This document shows positions 1 to 4,833 of a DNA stretch of 5,840 nucleotides, one piece after another (position 1 is the stretch's first letter; each line of letters begins with the position of its first letter). The stretch is from an uncultured Anaerovibrio sp. (GTDB lineage: Bacteria > Bacillota > Negativicutes > Selenomonadales > Selenomonadaceae). The DNA lies in the NCBI GenBank assembly GCA_900768695.1, contig CAAGDY010000451.1, positions 1 to 5,840 of the forward strand, in the 5' to 3' direction. Made by a program: the position numbers and the translations under genes. The notes beneath the pieces are model-generated. The model made no database searches. It had not been told where the DNA came from and saw only the letters and a list, made by a program, of their open reading frames with translations.

Positions 1-343
1 CCACCACATGAACGCTTCCGTCGTATTCCTCAGCCAGCATAGCGGCGGTCTGACAGCTGCCGGAAAGGCCGCTGGACATGGGGAGGTAAAGAATCTCATC
101 ATAGCGCATCAGCAGGCCCTCCCAGCAATCCATCAGGATACCCGGTGCAGGCTGAGAGGTACTGACACTTGCCCCCTGGCGTAAACGTTCAAAAAAAACC
201 TCCTGAGAAATAGATTCATTTTCGTAAAAGGTTTCATCGTTTATGATTACAGGCATCGCAACCAGGTGAATGCCGAGCTTCTTTGCGTCCTCGGCGGTGA
301 TACCGCTGTTTGTATCTGTTACAATTGCAATTTTTTCATCCAT
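1..343 (-). CDS. DegV family (FakB-like) fatty-acid-binding protein, N-terminal part
   Basis: This is the 5' end of a gene that leaves the window on the left; 114 codons are visible of a family length near 280. The ATG at 343 follows an AGGAG ribosome binding site 5 to 8 bases upstream. Visible family motifs are the opening strand IAIVTDTNSG (residues 5-14), STSQP (61-65) and the glycine/serine loop SSGLSGS (90-96), which line the fatty-acid carboxylate pocket in the family. Known family role: DegV/FakB proteins are soluble carriers that hold a fatty acid while a FakA-type kinase phosphorylates it to acyl-phosphate for phospholipid synthesis. That this copy does so is inference, because many DegV paralogues have no tested ligand and no fakA is visible here. 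It lies 72 bp downstream of the phosphatidyltransferase-VTT gene on the same strand. No terminator and no convincing promoter is seen in that gap, so co-transcription is likely. Confidence 0.9.
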   Translation of the reverse strand, partial: MDEKIAIVTDTNSGITAEDAKKLGIHLVAMPVIINDETFYENESISQEVFFERLRQGASVSTSQPAPGILMDCWEGLLMRYDEILYLPMSSGLSGSCQTAAMLAEEYDGSVHVV

Positions 344-415
344 ACTGTTCTCCTTTGCATGTGAGTAATTCACAAAGGAAGTGTGCGTATTGCCGTTATG
401 AACCTATGGATCTGT

Positions 416-1645
416 TCACTCCGACTTTTTTCTTTTACGGTATAATGCATAAATTACTGTGGTAATCAGAATATAAGCAATCTCCGCACAGAGAGATATA
501 ATGAATTCCGGTGAACGCACATTCCTGATGCTCATCCCCATAATCGGATAGGTGATCATATGCGGCAGCATACCCAGCAAACTGCCTGCTAGAAATTTGG
601 GATACGCAACACTCACTGCGCCCATGTACAGGCTGAGTACATCGCTTGGGAGTCGAACCATATGGGCAAGGAATGAAAAGATAAAGTCGTTCTTTGCCCT
701 TAGTTCTTGGATTGCACCTGCTTTGGGATATTTTTCGCGGATTTCCTCTACCGCAGCGGCTCCCGTTTTTCTCCCTATTTCATATGGCAGTGTCACCATG
801 ATAACGCTGCCGATGATGTTCAGAAGGATTGCAATTGGCAACGGGAACAGGATTCCATTGGCTGCATACAGAAGTCCGGAATAAATCACAATGCTAAGGC
901 TTTTCAGCGCAAACAAAAACAGCATAAAAATTGCCGCAAGCCAAGGGTTATGAGGCGTGAACTGCGCAATTCCTTCCGCTGACAATTCCTTGCGGTACAC
1001 AATGCACAGGATAATGATTCCTGCCCAAATCAGACCCAGTACGGCTTTCCGGCCAATGCTTAAATGTTTTTTCAGAGGGCTGCCAGAAGGCACCTGCCTG
1101 AATACTGCGTGGTAGAAACGGCCATACATTACCAGAGACATCAGCATGACTGCTGCGCATATTGTGATTAGAATTTTGGCGGCAGTCTCCGGAATATCCG
1201 CAAAAAGGATCAAAATCATCATGACAGCATACAATGAAACTGTGCTGAGTTTTCCATACCATTTTGCGCTGTTCACGGTATCTGTGTATTTGAGCGCCAG
1301 ATATCCCCAAAGCAGCATGAGACTTTCCTTGATAAGGAATAAAATCAGCAATGCCCACATCCAGGGATATCTGGAGAGCAGACAGACGACCAATGCAGCC
1401 TGCGTCAATTTATCCGCAACCGGATCCAATACCTTTCCAATATCGGATACCATATGAAACCTTCTGGCTATTTTTCCGTCAAGGATGTCAGTGATTGCAG
1501 AAATCACAATAACGATAAGAGCAGCAACATGGTCCTTTTTCCCGCAGTACAGCCAGATAATCAAAGGAATCAACAAAAGTCGAATGACGCTGAGCAAATT
1601 TGGAATTGTCAGTATATTTTTTCTGCTGAACCGATCGTTTTGCAT
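416..1645 (-). CDS. CDP-alcohol phosphatidyltransferase fused to a VTT (DedA/SNARE-associated) membrane domain
   Basis: A 409-aa polytopic membrane protein with two recognisable modules. Residues ~10-185 form a CDP-alcohol phosphatidyltransferase of PgsA type. Its signature is intact: D53, D56, G57, A60, R61, then G70, D74 and D78, matching D-x2-D-G-x2-A-R-x8-G-x3-D-x3-D, the metal and CDP-diacylglycerol site. This family transfers a phosphatidyl group from CDP-diacylglycerol to an alcohol such as glycerol-3-phosphate; the acceptor here is unknown. Residues ~235-400 look like a VTT domain, with a glycine-rich membrane segment ending in GRKTG (291-295) and the re-entrant RLPSDVLSLYMGA (331-343). 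VTT proteins include DedA transporters and lipid scramblases. The C-terminus is basic (RKRKK). The start is placed at ATG 1645 because AGAGGG lies 5 bases upstream. A TTG at 1690 overlapping the metK stop would add 15 polar residues and has no good ribosome site. It is probably co-transcribed with metK, 41 bp upstream. Confidence 0.88.
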   Translation of the reverse strand: MQNDRFSRKNILTIPNLLSVIRLLLIPLIIWLYCGKKDHVAALIVIVISAITDILDGKIARRFHMVSDIGKVLDPVADKLTQAALVVCLLSRYPWMWALLILFLIKESLMLLWGYLALKYTDTVNSAKWYGKLSTVSLYAVMMILILFADIPETAAKILITICAAVMLMSLVMYGRFYHAVFRQVPSGSPLKKHLSIGRKAVLGLIWAGIIILCIVYRKELSAEGIAQFTPHNPWLAAIFMLFLFALKSLSIVIYSGLLYAANGILFPLPIAILLNIIGSVIMVTLPYEIGRKTGAAAVEEIREKYPKAGAIQELRAKNDFIFSFLAHMVRLPSDVLSLYMGAVSVAYPKFLAGSLLGMLPHMITYPIMGMSIRNVRSPEFIISLCAEIAYILITTVIYALYRKRKKSE

Positions 1646-1650
1646 GGTTT

Positions 1651-1656
1651 CCCTCT
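1651..1656 (-). promoter_or_regulatory. Ribosome binding site deciding the start of the phosphatidyltransferase-VTT gene
   Basis: Read on the minus strand this is AGAGGG, 5 bases before ATG 1645. It favours the ATG over the longer TTG start at 1690, which overlaps the TGA of metK and could only be used by coupled re-initiation. Confidence 0.65.
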
Positions 1657-1686
1657 CTGGTCTTCTGCGTGATATGTTGATTGAGG

Positions 1687-2838
1687 TCAAACAGGCAGAA
1701 TCAGATCCGTCTGCTCCCAGGGCATATCCGCCGCATTACTCCCAAAGTGGCCATAGCAGGAAACCCGGGAGAAGATCGGATTTGTCAAGCCGAATTTGTC
1801 GATAATGGCCATAGGCCGCATATCCACTGAATGCGCAACTGCGTCGTAGATAATTTCTTTCTTCAGATGCTCGGTTCCGAAAGTATCAATCCGGAAGGAT
1901 ACAGGCTCTGCAAGTCCGATGGCGTATCCCAACTGCACTTCACAGCGGTCGGCAAGATCAGCAGCAACAATGTTTTTGGCGATATACCGGGCCAGATAAG
2001 CGCCGCTGCGGTCAACTTTGGAAGCATCTTTTCCGGAGAATGCGCCGCCACCGTGACGGGCGTAACCGCCATAGGTGTCTGTAATCAGTTTGCGTCCCGT
2101 GAGGCCGGAATCCGCAGCCGGACCGCCCATGACAAACCGTCCGGTGGGATTGATGAAAAATTGTGTTTTGCTGTCCACCAGCGAATTGGGCAGTGTCGGA
2201 AGAATCACATGATCGATGATATCCTGGCGTAGCTTTTGAATATCAACCCAATCCCGGTGCTGGCTGGACACAATGACGGCAGCAATCCGGCAGGGCCGAT
2301 CCTGTTCATCGTATTCCACCGTTACCTGCGTTTTGCCGTCCGGAAGCAAATAATTCAGCTCGTTGGTTCTGCGTACCTGTTCCAGACGCTTTGCCAGGGA
2401 ATGGGCCAGCTCGATGGGCAGCGGCATCAGATTGTCTGTCTCCTTACAAGCATATCCAAACATCATCCCCTGGTCGCCGGCACCGCTGTTCAGGCGCTCT
2501 GCCAGGTTTCTTCGGTCAATGCCTCTGGCAATATCCGGGGACTGTTTGTGCAGATCCACCTGAATTTTACATGTTTCCGCATCAAACCCCTGTCCGGGTG
2601 TGGTATATCCGATTTCCCGAATGACGCGCCTGGCGGTAGAATCGTAATCAATCTCGGCACTGGTTGTTACTTCTCCAAAAATGTGGACGGAATCCGTGGC
2701 GCAGGTTACCTCGCAAGCGACACGGGAGTGCGGATCCTGCTCCAAAAGAGAATCCAAAATTTTGTCCGCAATCTGGTCGCAAACTTTGTCGGGATGGCCA
2801 CAAGTTACAGACTCAGATGTAAAACTGTTTCTTTGCAT
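1687..2838 (-). CDS. metK: S-adenosylmethionine synthase (methionine adenosyltransferase)
   Basis: Makes S-adenosylmethionine from methionine and ATP, releasing phosphate and diphosphate; a cytosolic enzyme, usually a tetramer. The 383-aa length is normal for the bacterial family (about 384-400). All landmark motifs are present: the ATP/methionine loop GHPDK (14-18, with H15 and D17), signature GAGDQG (119-124), and the P-loop-like GGGAFSGKD (263-271) followed by KVDRSGAY. The C-terminus HFGS...PWEQTD is also typical, so the enzyme should be active. The ATG at 2838 is preceded on the minus strand by GAGGAAG at suitable spacing. It is the first gene of a probable minus-strand operon with the phosphatidyltransferase-VTT gene 41 bp downstream. 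Its leader (2839-3040) is AT-rich and contains hairpins, but I do not see the conserved core of an S-box SAM riboswitch. The long open frames on the opposite strand are shadows. Confidence 0.98.
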   Translation of the reverse strand: MQRNSFTSESVTCGHPDKVCDQIADKILDSLLEQDPHSRVACEVTCATDSVHIFGEVTTSAEIDYDSTARRVIREIGYTTPGQGFDAETCKIQVDLHKQSPDIARGIDRRNLAERLNSGAGDQGMMFGYACKETDNLMPLPIELAHSLAKRLEQVRRTNELNYLLPDGKTQVTVEYDEQDRPCRIAAVIVSSQHRDWVDIQKLRQDIIDHVILPTLPNSLVDSKTQFFINPTGRFVMGGPAADSGLTGRKLITDTYGGYARHGGGAFSGKDASKVDRSGAYLARYIAKNIVAADLADRCEVQLGYAIGLAEPVSFRIDTFGTEHLKKEIIYDAVAHSVDMRPMAIIDKFGLTNPIFSRVSCYGHFGSNAADMPWEQTDLILPV

Positions 2839-2924
2839 TTTTTCTTCCTCGCATTTAGAATAGAGTAGTAGTTTTTATTGTCCCGCTCCCAGGACCGTAA
2901 TCTTTTTTTGCCACATTTTCATCA

Positions 2925-2973
2925 AAGCAGACGAATTCTGCTTGGTGTTTATAAGGTTACAACACCTGAAGCA
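2925..2973 (-). promoter_or_regulatory. Two overlapping, mutually exclusive hairpins in the metK leader
   Basis: On the minus strand, TGCTT-ca-GGTGTT (2973 to 2961) can pair with AACACC-AAGCA (2949 to 2939). This gives an 11-bp stem with a 2-base bulge and an 11-base loop. The AAGCA arm is also the start of AAGCAGA (2943 to 2937), which pairs perfectly with TCTGCTT (2931 to 2925) around a 5-base loop. The two hairpins cannot form fully at the same time, which is the layout of an RNA switch ahead of metK, about 90 bases from its ATG. No known SAM riboswitch class is recognised. Whether the region is transcribed depends on the metK start site: a weak promoter overlapping the first hairpin would exclude it. 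The pairings are seen in the sequence; the switching role is inference. Confidence 0.35.
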
Positions 2974-2974
2974 A
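2948..2974 (-). promoter_or_regulatory. Weak candidate promoter for metK
   Basis: Read on the minus strand, TTGCTT (2974 to 2969) and TATAAA (2953 to 2948) are separated by 15 bp, shorter than the usual 17. The -10 is good and the -35 is poor (three matches to TTGACA). It is the best candidate seen downstream of the terminator and would give a leader of about 100 bases. It conflicts with the larger hairpin being part of the transcript. Confidence 0.25.
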
Positions 2975-2988
2975 AATTTACATGGTGG

Positions 2989-3029
2989 AAAAAAGCGGTT
3001 CTTCCTATTTAGGACAGACCGCTTTTTTT
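2989..3029. terminator. Bidirectional Rho-independent terminator
   Basis: GCGGT (2995-2999) pairs with ACCGC (3018-3022). Six A on the left (2989-2994) face a run of seven T on the right (3023-3029). An inner stem TCCT/AGGA (3003-3006/3011-3014) closes on a 4-base loop after a small internal loop. Both strands therefore end in a T tract after a GC-rich stem. No gene ends here on either strand, so it must insulate the divergent promoters, act in a leader, or end a small RNA. Confidence 0.75.
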
Positions 3030-3059
3030 CTTCGATTTTGGGGAAAGTAATGGATTTGT

Positions 3060-3099
3060 CCGAATTCACCATAAAACGATTCGGTGTGAGGCGATTCGA
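3060..3099. repeat. ATTCG repeat cluster upstream of the regulator operon promoter
   Basis: CCGAAT (3060-3065) is an inverted copy of ATTCGG (3079-3084), with centres 19 bp apart. CGATTCG occurs twice as a direct repeat (3077-3083 and 3092-3098), 15 bp apart. The last copy ends 2 bases before the -35 box at 3101. The position suits a binding site for a regulator, possibly one of the two TetR-type proteins, but the repeats are short and could be chance. Confidence 0.3.
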
Positions 3100-3100
3100 C

Positions 3101-3128
3101 TTGACTTTTTTGTTGCATTCCGTATAAT
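3101..3128 (+). promoter_or_regulatory. Near-consensus sigma-A promoter of the arsR-tetR-tetR operon
   Basis: TTGACT (3101-3106) and a perfect TATAAT (3123-3128) are separated by 16 bp. The predicted start of transcription is near 3135, about 38 bases ahead of the ArsR-type gene. Such a strong promoter fits an operon held off by its own repressor. Confidence 0.85.
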
Positions 3129-3130
3129 GT

Positions 3131-3146
3131 AATTAAATACTTAATT
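3131..3146. promoter_or_regulatory. Probable ArsR operator palindrome
   Basis: AATTAA (3131-3136) and TTAATT (3141-3146) flank ATAC, giving a palindrome with 14 of 16 positions symmetric. It starts 2 bases after the -10 box and covers the expected transcription start. AT-rich palindromes at this place are typical operators of ArsR/SmtB repressors. Assigning it to the adjacent gene product is inference. Confidence 0.6.
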
Positions 3147-3159
3147 CCATTTTTTGATT

Positions 3160-3164
3160 GGAGG
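3160..3164 (+). promoter_or_regulatory. Ribosome binding site deciding the ArsR-type start
   Basis: A GGAGG lies 8 bases before ATG 3173. It overlaps the alternative TTG at 3158, so the longer frame that begins there would include its own ribosome site and is rejected. Confidence 0.85.
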
Positions 3165-3172
3165 ATAACTGC

Positions 3173-3502
3173 ATGAGCCATCAAAACTACGCAGAGTTAG
3201 AAAAGGAATTTGCCTCATGTCAAAAATTGCTGACTGCATTTGGGGATGAAGTACGCCAGAGACTTCTGATGGTCATGCTGAAAGCCGACCCCGCCGGTGT
3301 ACGCGTAGCAGAGATTGCAACGGAAATGAAACTGACTCCACCGGCAGTCTCTCATCATATGCAGATTTTGAAAGACGCGGGGATCGTTCACTGCCGGAAA
3401 GAAGGCAAGTTCATTTTTTATTATTTTGATTCCGCCGGGCACAACATCGATAAGCTGCTGGCACTGTTTACCCAGGTAAAGAGTTTAATTGCCGTTCAAT
3501 AG
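3173..3502 (+). CDS. ArsR/SmtB family winged-helix transcriptional repressor
   Basis: A 109-aa DNA-binding protein of normal length for the ArsR family. The N-terminal helices carry FGDEVRQRLLMVM (23-35), the usual ArsR opening. The helix-turn-helix runs from VAEIATEMKLTPPAVSHHMQIL (45-66), with recognition helix PAVSHHM, followed by DAGIV and the wing CRKEGKFIFYYF (74-85). Family members bind as dimers to AT-rich palindromes and leave DNA on sensing metals, reactive sulfur or other ligands. The classic ELCVCDL metal motif is absent. Only two cysteines (C16 and C74) occur, so the signal may be redox, sulfide or a non-metal ligand; this is inference. The gene is first in an operon with two TetR-type genes, the next starting 33 bp downstream. 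The palindrome over its transcription start suggests autorepression. Confidence 0.92.
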   Translation: MSHQNYAELEKEFASCQKLLTAFGDEVRQRLLMVMLKADPAGVRVAEIATEMKLTPPAVSHHMQILKDAGIVHCRKEGKFIFYYFDSAGHNIDKLLALFTQVKSLIAVQ

Positions 3503-3535
3503 CACGGACCGTACCACACAGAGAGGAAATACAAA

Positions 3536-4114
3536 ATGGCTAACTACACAGAAAAAGCGATCTTCAATGCCTTTGAAGAACTGTTGCTTGAGAAACCTTT
3601 TGATAAAATCACGGTATCCGCCATTGTTGCCAGAAGTGAGATCAGCGCCAACACCTTTTACTATCACTTTCGGGATATCTATGACCTGCTGGATCAGTGG
3701 CTGGATAGAAAGAAAGATCTTTTTATTGGGCAGGCCAACGCGTCCGACAGTTGGGAAGATTACCTGAAAGCATTTCTCCACACCATGCAGGACAATCCAA
3801 AACTCATTTACCATATTTCCAATTCCATCACAAGAGAACGGTTGGAACGATATGTATTCACCTCCATCGAGAGCCAGTTTCGGGATTACATTGATAAGAA
3901 GGTGCCCTATTCCAATATGTCAGACGATACACGGCGGCTGATGACTGGCTTCTGTTGTTATTCTTTCCTCGGATATCTTCTGAAATTTCTTTGGATCAAT
4001 ATGCAGACCGATGTGGATGCCTCGGTTGACGATTTAAGCGTTCTCATCCACGGTGCGCTGGAAGCGATGGTTCAGAAAGATCGGAATGCGCCGGCACACA
4101 GAAACGGAGAATAA
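3536..4114 (+). CDS. TetR/AcrR family regulator, DhaS-like (first of a tandem pair)
   Basis: A 192-aa regulator. Residues ~5-50 are the TetR DNA-binding domain: KITVSAIVARSEISANTFYYHF (24-45) with the hallmark TFYYHF recognition helix, followed by RDIYDL. The remaining ~140 residues are helical. They resemble the DhaS-type ligand/dimerisation domain (TetR_C_8-like), with an aromatic and hydrophobic stretch GFCCYSFLGYLLKFLW in the second half. The ligand cannot be told from sequence. The ATG at 3536 is preceded by GAGAGG about 9 bases upstream. The first 51 residues align with the next gene without gaps and are identical at about 24 positions, so the pair probably arose by duplication. It lies 33 bp after the ArsR-type gene and 4 bp before its paralogue, in one operon. 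Confidence 0.92.
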   Translation: MANYTEKAIFNAFEELLLEKPFDKITVSAIVARSEISANTFYYHFRDIYDLLDQWLDRKKDLFIGQANASDSWEDYLKAFLHTMQDNPKLIYHISNSITRERLERYVFTSIESQFRDYIDKKVPYSNMSDDTRRLMTGFCCYSFLGYLLKFLWINMQTDVDASVDDLSVLIHGALEAMVQKDRNAPAHRNGE

Positions 4115-4118
4115 TTCA

Positions 4119-4700
4119 ATGCCCCAGTTTACCAAATATGCTTTGGAAAAATCTTTAAAAAAGCTGCTGCTGCAAAAACCACTGAATAAAATCACCATCA
4201 ATGATATCACCGAGGACTGCGGAATTAACCGCATGACCTTTTATTACCACTTTAAGGATATCTATGATCTGGTGGAATGGGCCTGCTTGGAAGATGCAAG
4301 GCAGGCACTGGAAGGAAAAAAGACCTACGAGACATGGCAGCAGGGCTTTGTTCAGATTTTCCACGCTGTGCGTGACAATAAGCCTTTTATCATGAATGTG
4401 TACCGCTGCGTCAGTCGGAAGCAAGTTGAGAAATACCTGAATCCTTTGACAGACGATCTCCTGATGGGAGTTATCAACGAGCTTGCCACGGGTATGGTCG
4501 TCCGAGAAGAGGATAAGGCTTTCATTGCTCAGGTCTATTCCTACGCCTTTGTGGGGCTGATGCTGGACTGGATCAAGGATGATATGAAACAGGAGCCGCA
4601 GACGCTGGTGGGGCGGTTTGCTCTGGTGATTCAGGACGATATTTCTCTGGCTCTGAACCGTTTCCGATTGGATCGTTCTGCATCAGATCCCGGTAATTGA
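4119..4700 (+). CDS. TetR/AcrR family regulator, DhaS-like (second of a tandem pair)
   Basis: A 193-aa paralogue of the preceding regulator. The DNA-binding domain KITINDITEDCGINRMTFYYHF (24-45) shares TFYYHF-DIYDL with it, but the residues ahead of the recognition helix differ (GINRM against EISAN), so the two may prefer different operators. The C-terminal part again resembles the DhaS-type domain. The ATG at 4119 is chosen because GGAGA ends 9 bases upstream and residue 1 then aligns with residue 1 of the paralogue. An in-frame ATG at 4053 lies deep inside the preceding gene and is rejected. Only 4 bp separate it from the upstream stop, so translation is probably coupled. A strong terminator follows 19 bases after the stop. 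The nearest non-regulatory gene downstream is the oleate hydratase, a reasonable target, though the sequence does not prove this. Confidence 0.92.
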   Translation: MPQFTKYALEKSLKKLLLQKPLNKITINDITEDCGINRMTFYYHFKDIYDLVEWACLEDARQALEGKKTYETWQQGFVQIFHAVRDNKPFIMNVYRCVSRKQVEKYLNPLTDDLLMGVINELATGMVVREEDKAFIAQVYSYAFVGLMLDWIKDDMKQEPQTLVGRFALVIQDDISLALNRFRLDRSASDPGN

Positions 4701-4719
4701 TAAAATTCACAGCAATTAT

Positions 4720-4760
4720 GCCTCCCTGATGGATTCTTCATCAGGGAGGCTGTTCTGTTT
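4720..4760 (+). terminator. Rho-independent terminator ending the regulator operon
   Basis: A perfect 12-bp stem GCCTCCCTGATG (4720-4731) / CATCAGGGAGGC (4739-4750) has a 7-base loop and is followed by the T-rich tail TGTTCTGTTT. It separates the regulators from the oleate hydratase, so the latter needs its own promoter. Confidence 0.9.
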
Positions 4761-4761
4761 A

Positions 4762-4790
4762 TTGTGAAAAAAGAGCAGCTACCATACAAT
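4762..4790 (+). promoter_or_regulatory. Promoter of the oleate hydratase gene
   Basis: TTGTGA (4762-4767) and TACAAT (4785-4790) are separated by 17 bp and lie just after the terminator. The predicted transcript start near 4797 leaves a leader of about 37 bases. No clear palindromic operator for a TetR protein is seen around it. Confidence 0.65.
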
Positions 4791-4833
4791 GATGTCACCA
4801 AAAGAAAAACACAACTAAAAAGGAGCTGCTATT

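Larger units (their letters stand above)
2839..3172. other. Divergent intergenic region between metK and the ArsR-type gene
   Basis: A 334-bp stretch without a convincing gene. From left to right it holds the metK ribosome site, a 15-codon reading frame (minus 2875-2922), two overlapping hairpins (2925-2973), a bidirectional terminator (2989-3029), an ATTCG repeat cluster (3060-3099), and the promoter (3101-3128) and palindrome (3131-3146) of the downstream regulator operon. Reading frames of 61-65 codons that cross the terminator stem have no ribosome site or recognisable family and are taken as chance. Confidence 0.8.

Noticed and set aside
948..1358. Open frame of 136 codons on the minus strand
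   Set aside because: It is an alternative frame inside the phosphatidyltransferase-VTT gene, rich in His, Trp and Cys and without family features.
1646..1690. TTG start at 1690 overlapping the metK stop, extending the fusion protein by 15 residues
   Set aside because: The added residues are polar and unlike the family, while the ATG at 1645 has a good ribosome site directly upstream.
2236..2868. Open frame of 210 codons on the plus strand
   Set aside because: It is antisense to metK, whose motifs are complete, and it has no ribosome site or recognisable domain.
2983..3029. T-box riboswitch (GGTGG followed by a GCGGT/ACCGC terminator, plus strand)
   Set aside because: The conserved T-box sequence, the specifier stem and a downstream aminoacyl-tRNA or amino-acid gene are all missing; only a generic terminator remains.
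2839..3060. S-box (SAM-I) riboswitch ahead of metK
   Set aside because: The conserved core segments with GATGAAA and CCGGCAACC-like sequence were not found on the minus strand, so no known class is called.
4774..4830. Inverted repeat AGCAGCT (4774-4780) / AGCTGCT (4824-4830) around the oleate hydratase leader
   Set aside because: The arms are 7 bp and 43 bp apart, the first lies inside the promoter spacer and the second overlaps the ribosome site, so it is probably chance.
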